From: Saposhnikovia divaricata
Taxonomy: Eukaryota > Streptophyta > Magnoliopsida > Apiales > Apiaceae
Length of the DNA: 64,000 nt
NCBI GenBank assembly: GCA_036435485.1
Contig: CM071597.1
Coordinates: forward strand, 172,094,147-172,158,146
Reading direction: 5' to 3'
The position numbers were made by a program, and so were the translations under genes. The notes under the pieces were generated by a model. The model was given only the letters and a program-made list of their open reading frames with translations. It had not been told where the DNA came from and did no database searches. Of the stretch, positions 25,064-36,881 are shown in pieces (position 1 is the stretch's first letter; each line of letters begins with the position of its first letter).

Positions 25064-28000
25064 CTTAATGAACATGGTATGGTTAGTTTGACATTGAATG
25101 TATCCCTGATTTTTAATCACCCGGGTCAGCCTATCAAACCAGGCTCGTGGGGACTATTTGAGACCATACAAGGATTTCTTGAGTTTACACACTTTTCCAA
25201 AGTTCTCGGGAGAAGCAAGTCCAGGTGGAACTTCCATATAAACGTCTTCCTCCAGGTCTCCATTTAAAAATGCATTTTTTATGTCCAATTGTTGCAAAGG
25301 CCAGTCTAAATTAGCTGCAAGAGATAATAAGACACGTATAGAGTTAAGTTTTGCAACCGGAGCAAATGTCTCCTTATAATCGATACCATAAGATTGTGTA
25401 AATCCTTTGGCGACTAGTCTCGCTTTAAACCGATTAACACTTCCATCCGCATTTCTTTTAACCACGAACACCCATTTGCGTCCTACTAATTTTTTTTCAG
25501 GAGGAAGCTTTACATACTCCCATGTATAATATTTTTTAAGAGCATTTACTTCCTCCATCGCAGCTTCTCTCCATTTAGGTTGAGTAAGAGCATCATGTAT
25601 ACCTTTTGGTACATTAATATCTGTTAGCGTAGTAGCAAATGCCTTATAACTTGGAGATAACTTATCATAGGAGACAAAGTTATTGATTGGGTGTTGAGTG
25701 CAAGATCTCTTTTCTTTTCTCAATGCAATAGGCTGATCTAAATAATTGAACATAGGGAAATCAGAATTTTGAAGAGCATTACCTGTGCTTTTCGAGGATG
25801 ATTAACATACCGGATTGGCTTCTTGACATTGCTTTGATGAATCTTGGTCTCTAACTTTGTTTTGAGCTTTGGGTCTACTAGAGTAAACAATCAGATCTTT
25901 TGATTTTTCAGGTAAAAGAGGATCAGTTAGATCTTCTGATTTTTCAGGTAAAGGAATGAGATCATCTATTCTTTCATGATCAGCAGAAGGTAAACTTGGC
26001 TTAGGTAACTCATGACTGATTTCATTTGATAATGGACTAGGATCCCTAGGAATATCTTGTATGCTAGGCATTTCTTGGGCAGAACTAGACCAAAACTGAT
26101 ATTCTTCTTTACTATCCCCTCCCAGAATATTGGTTTTGGGATAGAAAGGTTGGTTTTCAAAAAAAGTCACGTCCACTGAGTTGTAAAATTTTCTGGTTTG
26201 AGGAGAATTACATTTATACCCACTCTGATTTGAAGAATATCCCAGAAAAATGCATTTGAGAGACCTATGATCAAGTTTACTTCTATTTTGTTGAACAACA
26301 TGAACAAATGTTGTACATCCAAATATTTTTATAGGAACATGAAACACAAATCTGCTGTGTGGATGAGAATTAAGAAGGATCTGGAATGGAGTCTGAAAAT
26401 TTGGGACACGAGATGGCATCCGATTGATAAGATAAGTTGCTGTTCAAATAGATTCCCCCCAAAAATGTTTAGGAACATGAGTAGCAAACATTAAAGAACG
26501 GGAAACTTCCAGAATATGTCTATTTTTTCTTTCCGCTACCCCGTTTTGTTGAGGTGTGTCAATGCATGAACTAAGATGGATGATGCCTTGATCACGAAGA
26601 TAGTTTTCAAGGTAAGAATGAAAAAACTCCTTCCCATTATCAGTTTTGAGAACTTGAATTTTTGTTTTAAATTGGTTTTCAGTCATTTTGTGGAATGCTT
26701 GGAAGATATGTGTGACATCAGATTTGTGCTTCATTAGAAATACCCAGGTCATCCTACTATGGTCATCGATAAATGTCACAAACCATTTAGAACCAGAGAT
26801 GTTATTAACCCTTGATGGTCCCCATACATCACTATGTATCAAGTAGAATGGGTGAGAAGGCTTATAACTTTGATGGGGGTAGGAATTCGAACATGTTTAG
26901 AGAACTGATAAACTTCACATTGTAAACTCGAAGAATCTTTATTAAACAAGGAAGGAAACAATTTTTTCAAATAAACAAAGTTTGGATGACCTAATTTGTA
27001 ATGCCATAACATAATAGCACTATCTTTATTACGACTCGAAATAACACAAGAAATATTCCGACCTTTACTTCTTAAACCATTAGCTCTCAGAAGGTAGAGA
27101 CCTCCACTCAACCAGCATTTCCAATCGTCCTCCCCGAGATCAAATCCTGAAATTCACACGTATTTTCAGTTAATTTAGTAATGCAATTCATATCCTTAGT
27201 AAGCTTGCTGATGGATAGAAGATTAAAATCAAGTTTAGGAACAAATAAGACCAAATTGAGTCTTATATCATCTGATATGAAAACGGAACCTATCCCAGCA
27301 ACAGCAGAGGAAGATCCATCTGCAATTCGAACCATAGTACCTGCACTACATGGCTTATAATTTTCCAATTGAGTAATGTCACCAGTCATATGGTCCGAAG
27401 CCCCTGAATCGACAATCCAAGATTTGATATTTTAAACTTCAGCACTAAGTGTTGTTAGAGAATTACCTTGTGCCATAGTCGCGGTGCTAGTTCCAACAGA
27501 GCTCAAAGCATTCTGAATTGTTGTATTTAGCATTTTCTGCAAAGCACCCAATTGCTCCTTGTTGAAAGGGTTTAACAGGGACATCTGACTTTCACTTGTT
27601 GCTACATTTCCTTTGCTGTCTTGAGTAATTCGTGGTGAGGGCTTCCAATCACTTGGTTTTCCATTAAGCTTCCAGCAAGTCTCTTTTGTGTGTCCAGTTC
27701 TTTTGCAGTGCTCACACCACGGACGATTGCTTTTCTTTTGGAATGCATGAGTGTTGGAGTGTGGTCCTCGAACAATTAAGGCAGAACCATCAGTAATAGG
27801 CTGATTGATGGTGACTCCGAGCATGACTTTCCTTCGTGTTTCTTCTCTTCGAACTTCAGAAAAAGCTTCACGAACACTGGGCAAAGGCTTTGTGCTCAGA
27901 ATTCTCCCACGAACTTCATCCAAGTCACGGTTTAAACCTAAGAGAAATTTGTAGATTCGTTCCTTCTCCTGGATTTGTTTGTATTGTTTCCCATCATCTG

Positions 28001-28594
28001 GACATTTCCATATCACATCCTCTAACATGTCAAGTTGTTGCCAGTAACGAATAAGCATGTTAAAATAATCTGTGACAGATGATTCTCCTTGTTTGAGATC
28101 TTGGAGAATTTCCTTAATTTCAAAAATTGCAGAAGTGTTGTCTTTGTTTGAATAAGTTTCACGAACTGCATCCCATATCTCCTTTGCAGTTTTTTAATAC
28201 ATAAAATTTTCTCCCGTTTCATTTGTCATGGAATTCAGAAGCCAAGACATGATCATGTTGTTCTCCACCTTCCAGGTACGATAACCTGGACTTTTTTCAT
28301 CCGGCTCGAGAGCAGTACCAGTAAGATACTCTTCTTTCCCCTTTCCAAAAACGAAAATCATGACAGAGTGGGACCATTGGTTGTAATTATGGCTTGTAAG
28401 CTTGTGACCGGTAATAGGTATTGTGGTGTTTTCAGGAAAAACATGGTGAGGATTAACTGGAGTTTGGTTCAGATTTGGGCTGGGGGAAGTTTCACTTTCT
28501 GTCTCACTGGCCATGGCAGCATGTATATGATTTGTCATGGGAAATAAATGAGATTTCAGAAAAGAGGTGATGAATCAGACCTGCTCTGATACCA

Positions 28595-28850
28595 TATTGA
28601 CGAAATCAGAAGAAAATATTCTGTTTTTTCTTATTCAATCAGAGTTACAAGATCCCATATGTATAGTGGAATATGGACACATCATCAATGACTAATATAC
28701 ATAACACACCATCTATGACTAATATACATAGCACACCATCTATGATTAATATACAATATCTACTTTACAACTAATTCCCATCAATCTTTCCAATAGTAAC
28801 TACTAAGATTGTAGCTGTAATTAGCACCAGATCATACAAATCTTTCTACA
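28595..28850 (-). repeat. 5' LTR of Copia-A
   Basis: This LTR is 256 bp and matches the left LTR except for the single copy of the 64-bp block and scattered differences. The tRNA-Met primer-binding site abuts it at 28583-28594. Confidence 0.9.
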
Positions 28851-28855
28851 GTAAT

Positions 28856-29207
28856 AAACGGGCAGTTACAAACTTTGGGAGTGGAGATGGTGTAAGAAGC
28901 CTACATATAGTGGATTTTTATCTATAGAAAAAAGTACTCTAAGAAATAGAGAGTTTGTTCAATACATACATCGGAACTCCCAAAACACTATTTCAATTTC
29001 TTTATACTAGACAATGAAATATTAGATTTTTGATAGGTCATAATACTTCAAAACCCGGCCGTCCAAATTTATTTAGGAAACGCGCAGACACATCACCCAT
29101 GTGTTAGTCGTGTAATATGCAAGTCTGATAGGCGTCTCCAGATTTAAATCTCAAGCGAATCACATTAAAACTTTAAAATGAAGTGTGTTGAACAATTCTT
29201 TACATTA
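28856..29207. other. non-coding gap between Copia-A and the MITE pair
   Basis: No ORF, repeat or conserved motif was recognised in this stretch. Confidence 0.5.
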
Positions 29208-29217
29208 GTTATGTATT

Positions 29218-30101
29218 GGGTTAAATGGCTATTTGGTCACTGTACTGTTAAAAAACTTTCAATTGGGTCACCAACCCAAAAAAGTTTTCAAAGGCATAAT
29301 AAAGCACTCAAAAACTTTCAATTGGGTCACTGCCGTTAGTCATTACCGTTAACTTTAACGGAAAGACGTCAACTTTCAATTAGGTCATCAGTATTAAGTT
29401 TAACTTTCAATTAGGTCATCGGTATTATAATTTTTTTTTTTTTTAAATTCTGAGAATTTTGAATTAAATTTTTTCGAATTTAAATTTTTGAATAATTTTT
29501 TAAATTTTTTCGAAATTTCGAAATTTTGGATTTTTTCGAAATTTTTGATTTTTTTCGAAATTTTTGAATATAAATTTATTAAATCGAGTTAAGTTTGTGG
29601 GAATCGCGAGCGTTTTATAAAGTTAGTTTGACTGCAAGTAGTTCCAAAAATATACACACATATAGACACATACTACTCTTTCTCTGCATTGAAATATTTT
29701 TTGAATTTTTTCGAAATTTTTTCGAAATTTTTAAATTTCGAAATTTTTGAATAAATTAGTAAATTTTGTGAATTTAAATTAATAAAATTTTGAGAATTTA
29801 AATTAATAATTTTAAAATTTAATTCAAAAATTTTAATTCGAAAAAATTTAATTCAAAATTCTCAAAATTAAAAAATTTATTCAAAAATTTATAATACCGA
29901 TGACCTAATTGAAATTTAAACTTAATACAGATGACCTAATTGAAAGTTGACGTTTTTCCGTTAAAGTTAACGGCAATGACTAACGGCAGTGATCCAATTG
30001 AAAGTTTTTTAGTGCTTTATTATGCGATTGAAAACTTTTTTGGGTTGGTGACCCAATTGAAAGTTTTTGAATAGTACAGTGACCAAATAGCCATTTAACC
30101 C
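29218..30101. mobile_element. 884-bp MULE-type MITE with long terminal inverted repeats
   Basis: The termini GGGTTAAATGGCTATTTGGT and their mirror ACCAAATAGCCATTTAACCC define the ends. The inverted arms extend about 175 bp and include copies of a CAATTGGGTCAC phrase. The 10-bp flank GTTATGTATT is present at 29208-29217 and 30102-30111, fitting a Mutator-type target duplication. The AT-rich centre is itself nearly palindromic (AATTTTTTCGAAATTT blocks). No coding capacity. Confidence 0.88.
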
Positions 30102-30109
30102 GTTATGTA

Positions 30110-30368
30110 TTCCCTCCGTTTCAATATAAGTTTTCCATTTCAGATGTCGGGATTATTCATGATACTAGATAAATTACTAATTTACGTCTAATCTATAAGA
30201 CAAAATATAGTCATGAGTGATCTTGTTGGATTCGTATTTATGAGTACTTTAATACAGTGAAGTTTTTATATTTAATACTAATACGAAATTCAAGATATTA
30301 ACAATTAAAAATGTGTGTTGGCAGACGTGTCAGAAGGAAATAGGAAACTTATTTTGAAACGGAGGTAG
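30110..30368. mobile_element. mariner-like MITE upstream of FMO2
   Basis: The left end TTCCCTCCGTTTCAATATAAG and the right end, which reads CTACCTCCGTTTCAAAATAAG on the other strand, are inverted repeats next to TA dinucleotides. CTCCCTCCGT is a common terminus of plant Tc1/mariner MITEs. The element at 50917-51174 is the same family in the opposite orientation. It ends about 175 bp before the FMO2 start codon. Confidence 0.8.
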
Positions 30369-31235
30369 TAATAAAATAAGGTTCACACCATGCTTTGAAT
30401 ATATTAGCACATATTTAGACAACAAACTCCTTATCTTAAAACTAGTACATTACAGGCGAAGTAGTTGAATCAAAACTTCGACTTTGAAATTTGTCCAACC
30501 ACACTTGACTTCATTTTATCAAACATTTTAAATTGAATTTTAGGATGCCTTCTTTGAACGTGGCAGTGATCGGAGCCGGTGTAGGCGGTCTACTCGCTGG
30601 CCGTGAGCTCCAACGAGCTGGCCACCAAGTCACCATCTTAGAAAAGCAAAACCAACTCGGTGGAACATGGGTTTATGATCCACGAGTTGAATCAGACCCC
30701 TTAAGCCTTGACCCTGATAGAGAGATCATTCACAGCAGTCTTTACTATTCGCTTCGTACAAATTTTCCAAGACATGTCATGGGCTTTTCGGATTTTTCGT
30801 TTACGAAAATTTACGGAGATTCTAGGCCATTTCCATCACATGAGGAGGTGCTCAAGTTTTTGAACGATTTTGCACAGCAGTTTGGACTTGTGGAGTTGAC
30901 TCGCTTTAGTTCGGAAGTTGTTCGAGTTGAGGTGAGGAATGATGAGTGGATTGTTGAGTCAAGAACGGGCCAGCTGACTCTGGAGGAAGTTTTTGATGCT
31001 GTTGTGGTTTGTGTCGGTCATCATACTGAGCCCCGGGTGGCTAATTTTCCGGGTATGTTTTTTTTTTTTGAAAAAATGTAATTAATTAATTCATTTATAT
31101 CATCCTACTAGTATCTATCTTAAAAAAGTATTGACAGAGGCATGTTAGACTTCATAATTCAAAGCAACTTTCGAGTACCAATTAAAGATGTATTTAACTA
31201 TATAATCGGTTTTTTTTAATAATAAAAATAGAGGA

Positions 31236-31412
31236 TAGGGAACCTGAGATGTATCTCAGGTAAATTACCTGAGATATATGGGATTTGTATGTAAAAATAG
31301 GATGGGTATTTTAGTAAATTCAAAGATTTTTAATTAGCCCTGCGGGCCCAGTAAAGTTTAAAGGATATTTTGCATATATCTTAGGAAAAGTTCCCTCAGA
31401 TATATCTCAGAG
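31236..31412. repeat. possible short MITE in FMO2 intron 1
   Basis: CCTGAGATGTATCTCAGG and following bases on the left resemble the complement of the right-hand CTCAGATATATCTCAGAG region over about 45 bp. It is absent from intron 1 of FMO1. The target duplication is unclear. Confidence 0.4.
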
Positions 31413-32581
31413 TCTTTTTTCTCATTAAAAAAAGCACTGTATCAAACGATTATATCAGCAAGAAATGAAAAATGTCGTCAACTCCACAGGGACAAAACCC
31501 CTGTTAAATGTACAACCATTAGAAAAACAAGAGCAATCCAAGCAGTTGGCAGCCTTGTTCTTTTTACATGAACCAAAAAAACCATTGTTTAGACTAGCGA
31601 TGATTTTCCCAAACTCTGAGTCCAGCATTCGGAAAGGAGATGCCATTGTTTGTGTACTGCTAGAGATAATTTTGCTAAAATTATCAAGTTAATTTATTCA
31701 TCTTGATTGAAAGCAGGCATTGAGAAATGGCCAGGAAAGCAAATCCATAGCCACAACTACCGTGTTCCAGAGTCATTTCGTGATCAGGTATATTCTGATT
31801 TGTGGTTTTAAGTTCGTTAAACACATCTATTTGCTGAAAATACCTTTTTATTTAGCATTTTTACATAATTAGGAACCTTCATTACTTCCTACTTGGTGCT
31901 TTTGAGGATTTGATACTGGAGTCTCTTTACAGATTGTAGTTGTAATTGGAACTGGACCTAGTGCTATGGATATCTCAATAGAAATCTCAGAAGTTGCCAA
32001 AGAAGTTCATGTTTCCACGAGATCGTCTTCTTTGTTTTCGAAATTGGGTATTTTTACAAAGTTGAATAATCACTCTGAGGTATGTATGCCGTGTCCACAC
32101 ACACACACACACACAAAAACACTGTCAATATGAAACTGATCAACCTTATTACTGAATGACAAGTCTTAAAACTATTCAATATATAATAACGTGAAGCTTG
32201 TAATAGTATTATTGTATATTACACTTGCAATAATGCAAAAAATTATGCCAATAGTATGTTAACATCATATATTCTGGTCAAATAATGTTATATTGATGGT
32301 CTTCATACAGATCGATTATGTCGATGAAAGTGGTCGAGTGTCTTTTCAGGATGGATCCTCTGTTCAGGCAGATGTACTATTTCACTGCAGCGGGTAATAT
32401 ATTGTACAGAAACCAGATCTTTTCCATCTGCATTAATGCCCTTTGTTCTGTATAAAATATCTGCAACAGAGCAATGTTATCATGCTATTGTACAATTACC
32501 GTATACAATTATCAGCATAAGGTGAATAATGTATTTATATGTCTCCATGCTTATACAGGTACAGGTACAATTTTCCGTTTC

Positions 32582-32761
32582 TGTTAGAAGTTAGGAGAAT
32601 AGATATAGAGGAGAATTTGTATATATTCAGATGTTTATTACAATGAGAAGAGATCCTATATATAGAAAATAAGATGCCCCAAAGTCTAGAGGAGGTGCCT
32701 AACATTGGACAAAGTCATAGAGGTGCTGCCTAACATAGCCTAACAGTGCTGACTTTTGACA
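32582..32761 (-). repeat. 3' LTR of Copia-E
   Basis: This LTR is 180 bp, starting TGTTAGAAGTTAGG and ending GACTTTTGACA. I see no difference from the right copy. Confidence 0.95.
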
Positions 32762-32768
32762 CTCCCCC

Positions 32769-35700
32769 TCAAGTTGATGCATATATATTACTCATGCCCA
32801 ACTTGCCAATAAGTGGATGAAGCATCTTCTGATTTAGACCTTTGGTAAATATGTCAGCTATCTGGTCCTCTGATCTTACAAAGTGAATACCAATGGTATC
32901 ATTATTGATCTTCTCTTTTATGAAGTGTCGATCAATTTCGATATGTTTGGTCCGATCATGTTGAACTGGATTATGTGCAATGGCAATAGCGGCTTTGTTA
33001 TCACAATGTAGCTTCATTGGAGTTGCAGATGCAAGTCCCAATTCTTCTAGAAACAATCTTATCCACAATAATTCACGTACACCTTTAGCCATAGCTCTAT
33101 ATTCTGCCTCAGCACTAGATAAGGCAACCACAGGTTGTTTCTTGCTTCGCCAAGTAACCAAATTGCCACCAACAAATGTACAATATCCTGAAGTAGATCG
33201 TCTATCGTCTTGACATCCTGCCCAATCTGCATCTGTATAGCTTTCAACCCCGAGATGATTGTTTTTAGTAAACATTACTCCTTTTCTAGGAGCAGCCTTA
33301 AGATACCTTAATATCATATAAACTGCATCCAAATGTGGTTGGCGAGGATCATGCATATACCTACTAACAATTCCCACTGCATATGATATGTCTGGCCTTG
33401 TATGTGCAAGGTAGATTAGTCGACCAACTAACCTTTGATATTGAGATTTCTCGACAATTTCACCAGCATCTCCACAAAGTTTATGATTTGCTTCTATTGG
33501 AGATTCTGCAGGTCTACATCCCAACATCCCTGTTTCATTCAGAAGATCAAGTGTATACTTCCGTTGTGAGAGGAAGATACCACCTGGACTTCTAGAGACC
33601 TCAATACCAAGGAAATACCGTAGTTTTCCTAAGTCCTTCATCTCGAATTCAGAGGCAAGCTTGCGTTTAACATTAGCAATCTCACAAGTGTCGTTGCCCG
33701 TGATCACAATATCATCGACATAAACAATCAACACTGTGATTTTTTCATCTCGTCTTTTTACGAACATGGTGTTATCTGAGTTGCTCTGTTTGTAGTCAAA
33801 TTTAATCATTGCTCCCTGAAATTTGCCAAACCAGTCCCTTGGAGACTGTTTTAAACCATAAATAGTCTTCTTTAGCTTGCATATTTTCCCAATGGTCGCA
33901 GCTGTAGAAAAACCCGGTGGAATATCCATGTAAACCTCTTCTTTCAGGTCTCCGTGTAAGAATGCATTTTTTACATCCAATTGTTGAAGTTCCCATCCAA
34001 GATTTGCTGCACATGATATCAAGACTCGAATAGAGGCCATCTTTGCTACTGGAGCAAAAGTTTCCTGATAATCAATCCCGTAAGTTTGAGTATACCCTTT
34101 TGCTACGAGTCTTGCTTTGTACCTATCAATCAGCCCATTAGGTTTCTGTTTTACAGTGAATACCCATCTGCATCCTACTACCTTCCTTCCAGCGGGAAGA
34201 TGAGTTAACTCCCAAGTGCCATTATGTTTCAAGGCATTCATTTCCTCTATCATAGCATCTTTCCATTTAGGATCACATAAAGCATCCTGCCAAGTATGCG
34301 GAACAGAAACACTAGACAAGGATGACACAAAAGCAAGTGAAGATGGAGATAATGCATTATAAGATACAAAGTTTGAGATAGGATGGTTAGTGCAAGAGCG
34401 TACACCCTTTCTTATAGCAATAGGGAGATCCAAAGTGGGATCAAGAGTATTACCAGTTTCTGGCTCAAACACAGGAGATGCAGGATCTGTCTCGAGGTCA
34501 GAGGTCTCTGGATGTGGTAAAGTGGTGATATCATTTCTTTTCCGCCTGGAATATGTAATCAAATCTGGAATATCCAACCTATTTAGATCATCTGACTCAT
34601 TACTCGTAAGTGGAGGAATAGATGACCTGTTTGAGCTAGTGTTTGGAACATTGATGAATGGAAGGAATTGAGACTCCTCTGTCGCTTTACTATCATGACT
34701 GTGTCGGTTAATCTCCCCCTGAAGCAAGGAGGAAGATCCAGGAGAGAAGTAAGAAATAGACTCCCAGAAAGTAACATCGTGACTGACATATGTGCGATGT
34801 GAGGGAGGATGATAGCACTTATATCCCTTTTGAGTTGGTGTATAACCAATGAAAACACAGCGGAGAGCACGAGAATCAAGCTTATCCCGAGAGGGAGAAT
34901 GATTATGAACAAAGCATACACTCCCAAATAACCGAAGAGGCAATGGATGAGACGAAGGTGCAGGAATAAAGGACAACGGTGTTCTGAATTGTAGTACACT
35001 TGAAGGGAGACGGTTGATCAGATATGCAGCAGTCATGACTGCCTCACCCCAAAGATATTTAGGGACATGCATAGTTAATATGAGGGACCGTGCTACCTGT
35101 TGTAAGTGACCAATTTTCCTTTCCGCAATTCCATTTTGCTGAGAGGTTTTAACACATGTAGTTTGATGAATTATACCCCATGTGTCCAAATAAGATGTAA
35201 ACATTCCGGCATACTCGGTACCATTATCACTTCGCAGAATTTTAACAAAGGCATTGAATTGTGTTTGAATCATGTGGTGAAAGGATTTAAAACATTCGAA
35301 TACTTCACTTTTGTGTTTAAGAAGGTATACAAAAGTAAGCCGAGAATGACAATCAACAAAGACAACAAACCACCTATACCCATCATGTGTAGGATGACTG
35401 AATGGACCCCAAACATCAGTATGAATAGTAGAAAATAGAGTAGGACTTCTCTTATTTCTAGATGGATAAGATGACCTTTTATGTTTTGCTAATTCACATG
35501 GTTCACAGAAAAATTCATCCTTCTTACATTTTGAAGCTAAATTCGGAAAGAGATGCGACAGAACACCAAATGAAGGATGACCTAAGCGTCTATGCCATTG
35601 ATACAAAGACTCTAAACTGGGATTAGATTTAGATGAAACCTGATAACTTGTCGATGGCGAAACAGAATTCCCTTCCATAATATATAGGCCATCTACCACT

Positions 35701-36182
35701 TTACCACTGCGAAGGACCTTGCCTGTCGCCAGATCCTGAAATACACAGTGAGAAGGGAAAAAAGTTACTGAACAATTAAGTTTTTCAGTAATTTGATGAA
35801 CCGATAATAAATTCACTGATAAGGACGGAACATGTAAGACAGATGATAAAGGTAGTGAAGGGAGACAGTTGGAAGTGCCCCATCCGTAAACGGGCACATG
35901 AGTTCCATTAGCAACACGAACACTCTCTGTTTTATTGATGTAGTGATATGACTGCAGTAAACTGGAATTGCCAGTCATATGTTCTGATGCTCCCGAGTCA
36001 ATAATCCATGAATTAGGTGAACTGTGAGAGACAGAATGACAAGAAATACTCGAATGGAAAGTATTTGTCGGTATAAATGAGGCTGCAGTCTTCAACTTGA
36101 TATCAGAAACCAACTGTCGAAAAAACTTGAGTTCCGAAACAGTTAGGCCGGAGTGAGTTCCAGAAAAATCCTCTTTCATCAT
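32769..36182 (-). CDS. Copia-E pol polyprotein (protease, integrase, RT, RNase H), open
   Basis: An uninterrupted 1137-codon ORF starting MMKEDFSGTHSGL, which corresponds to the extreme C-terminus of a normal Gag. The protease DSGASEHMTG is at residues 62-71. The integrase zinc region WHRRLGHPSF...CEPC lies near 197-235. The integrase core has TDVWGP, SDNGTEY and QQNGIAERK in about 265-360. Reverse transcriptase (KARLVAKGYTQTYG; YVDDIVITG) covers about 650-900. RNase H (TDADWAGC, CDNKAAIAIA, DRTKHIEIDRHF) reaches the C-terminus. All expected catalytic acidic residues that I can pick out are present. An in-frame stop lies about 15 codons upstream of the first ATG, so no Gag is fused to it. Mobility would need Gag from another copy. 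Confidence 0.93.
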   Translation of the reverse strand: MMKEDFSGTHSGLTVSELKFFRQLVSDIKLKTAASFIPTNTFHSSISCHSVSHSSPNSWIIDSGASEHMTGNSSLLQSYHYINKTESVRVANGTHVPVYGWGTSNCLPSLPLSSVLHVPSLSVNLLSVHQITEKLNCSVTFFPSHCVFQDLATGKVLRSGKVVDGLYIMEGNSVSPSTSYQVSSKSNPSLESLYQWHRRLGHPSFGVLSHLFPNLASKCKKDEFFCEPCELAKHKRSSYPSRNKRSPTLFSTIHTDVWGPFSHPTHDGYRWFVVFVDCHSRLTFVYLLKHKSEVFECFKSFHHMIQTQFNAFVKILRSDNGTEYAGMFTSYLDTWGIIHQTTCVKTSQQNGIAERKIGHLQQVARSLILTMHVPKYLWGEAVMTAAYLINRLPSSVLQFRTPLSFIPAPSSHPLPLRLFGSVCFVHNHSPSRDKLDSRALRCVFIGYTPTQKGYKCYHPPSHRTYVSHDVTFWESISYFSPGSSSLLQGEINRHSHDSKATEESQFLPFINVPNTSSNRSSIPPLTSNESDDLNRLDIPDLITYSRRKRNDITTLPHPETSDLETDPASPVFEPETGNTLDPTLDLPIAIRKGVRSCTNHPISNFVSYNALSPSSLAFVSSLSSVSVPHTWQDALCDPKWKDAMIEEMNALKHNGTWELTHLPAGRKVVGCRWVFTVKQKPNGLIDRYKARLVAKGYTQTYGIDYQETFAPVAKMASIRVLISCAANLGWELQQLDVKNAFLHGDLKEEVYMDIPPGFSTAATIGKICKLKKTIYGLKQSPRDWFGKFQGAMIKFDYKQSNSDNTMFVKRRDEKITVLIVYVDDIVITGNDTCEIANVKRKLASEFEMKDLGKLRYFLGIEVSRSPGGIFLSQRKYTLDLLNETGMLGCRPAESPIEANHKLCGDAGEIVEKSQYQRLVGRLIYLAHTRPDISYAVGIVSRYMHDPRQPHLDAVYMILRYLKAAPRKGVMFTKNNHLGVESYTDADWAGCQDDRRSTSGYCTFVGGNLVTWRSKKQPVVALSSAEAEYRAMAKGVRELLWIRLFLEELGLASATPMKLHCDNKAAIAIAHNPVQHDRTKHIEIDRHFIKEKINNDTIGIHFVRSEDQIADIFTKGLNQKMLHPLIGKLGMSNIYAST

Positions 36183-36881
36183 GCTAAATAAATCCGGAAT
36201 AAAATACCCGAAAGATAATTATTCAACAATTATAGTCAAGTCTTAACTTGAACTAAATCAATATCAATTTAGCAAATTTATGCTAAATGTGGAAGCATTT
36301 AATTCTTGGCCCAGTTAATGTATATAAGACCCAATAATAAAGAAGCCCATTAACAAATAATAGCCTCTAGCCCAATAACAGAGAAGCTGATTCAATATAT
36401 ATTATACACACACAATACCGTGTATGTATAATCACTCCCCTTTTTTCCTGTCCAAATAATAGAGAAGAGTAGTCCAGCCAGCAGGGAGAAAAAAAACAAC
36501 GAACTGACACAAAAAAAACTTCTCATATTGAAGAAATAGTACCACGGTTAGACTCGCAATTAGGAGGAGATTCAGAGTGCCTGAAGAATTTTTTCCAGAA
36601 ACTGGCCGGAACAGGCCTCACGCGCCGGCGCGTGGGCGCGTGTGGCGGCGCGGCGGCGCGTCTGCCGGCGCGTGAAGGCGCGTGACTGATCGAAATTCCA
36701 GTTTCCTTTTTTCTGCAGCCTCCTCTTTCAGTGCTCTACTCAATGGTATATTTGTTTTTGTGTTTTGATAAGTTTCGAATTTCTGATTTTTCCAGCAGTT
36801 CAGCAGCTTTGTTTTCTTGAAAACTTAGCTTTGTTTTCTTGAAACTTTGGGCTCAGATTATGCTTACCCGCTCTGATACCA
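36183..36881. other. Copia-E leader where gag is missing
   Basis: This is about 700 bp between the 5' LTR and pol. No minus-strand ORF of 60 codons or more is present. It holds the primer-binding site (36869-36880) and a very GC-rich patch of repeated GGCGCG/CGCGCC phrases at 36615-36685. A gag of 300 or more codons would normally occupy this place. Confidence 0.75.

Larger units (their letters stand above)
9342..28538 (-). pseudogene. gag-pol of Copia-A, nonsense-ridden and interrupted
   Basis: Gag-pol is read leftward from 28538. The pieces in order are Gag (28538-27432) with zinc knuckle CEHC...GHTKETC near 27700, protease (DSGASDHMTG near 27370), integrase HHCC and core (WHYKLGHP near 27020; SDVWGP, DNGKEF and QQNGVAERKN between 26840 and 26500), and reverse transcriptase up to 25069. 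At that point Copia-B interrupts it. It resumes at 10320 with YVDDI near 10280, then RNase H (DADWAGS; DNKAAIE) to a stop at 9342. Premature stops occur near 28194, 27432, 27108, 26840, 25800 and 25154, and frames shift between 9671 and 9737. The protein cannot be made. Confidence 0.88.
9019..28850 (-). mobile_element. Copia-A: old minus-strand Ty1/Copia element split by Copia-B
   Basis: Its LTRs share the left end TATTGACGAAAT and the right end CTTTCTACA, and the flanks carry the 5-bp target duplication GTAAT (9014-9018 and 28851-28855). Read leftward, the primer-binding site TGGTATCAGAGC (28583-28594, complement of initiator tRNA-Met) directly follows the 5' LTR. A purine-rich tract (CCCCCCTC on the plus strand at 9336) precedes the 3' LTR. 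Without the nested Copia-B and its duplicated 5 bp the element is about 5.1 kb, a normal Copia size. The element fills most of the space between FMO1 and FMO2. Confidence 0.92.

Noticed and set aside
28583..28594. tRNA-Met-like sequence (also at 36869 and after 11860)
   Set aside because: These are retrotransposon primer-binding sites of about 12 bases, not tRNA genes.
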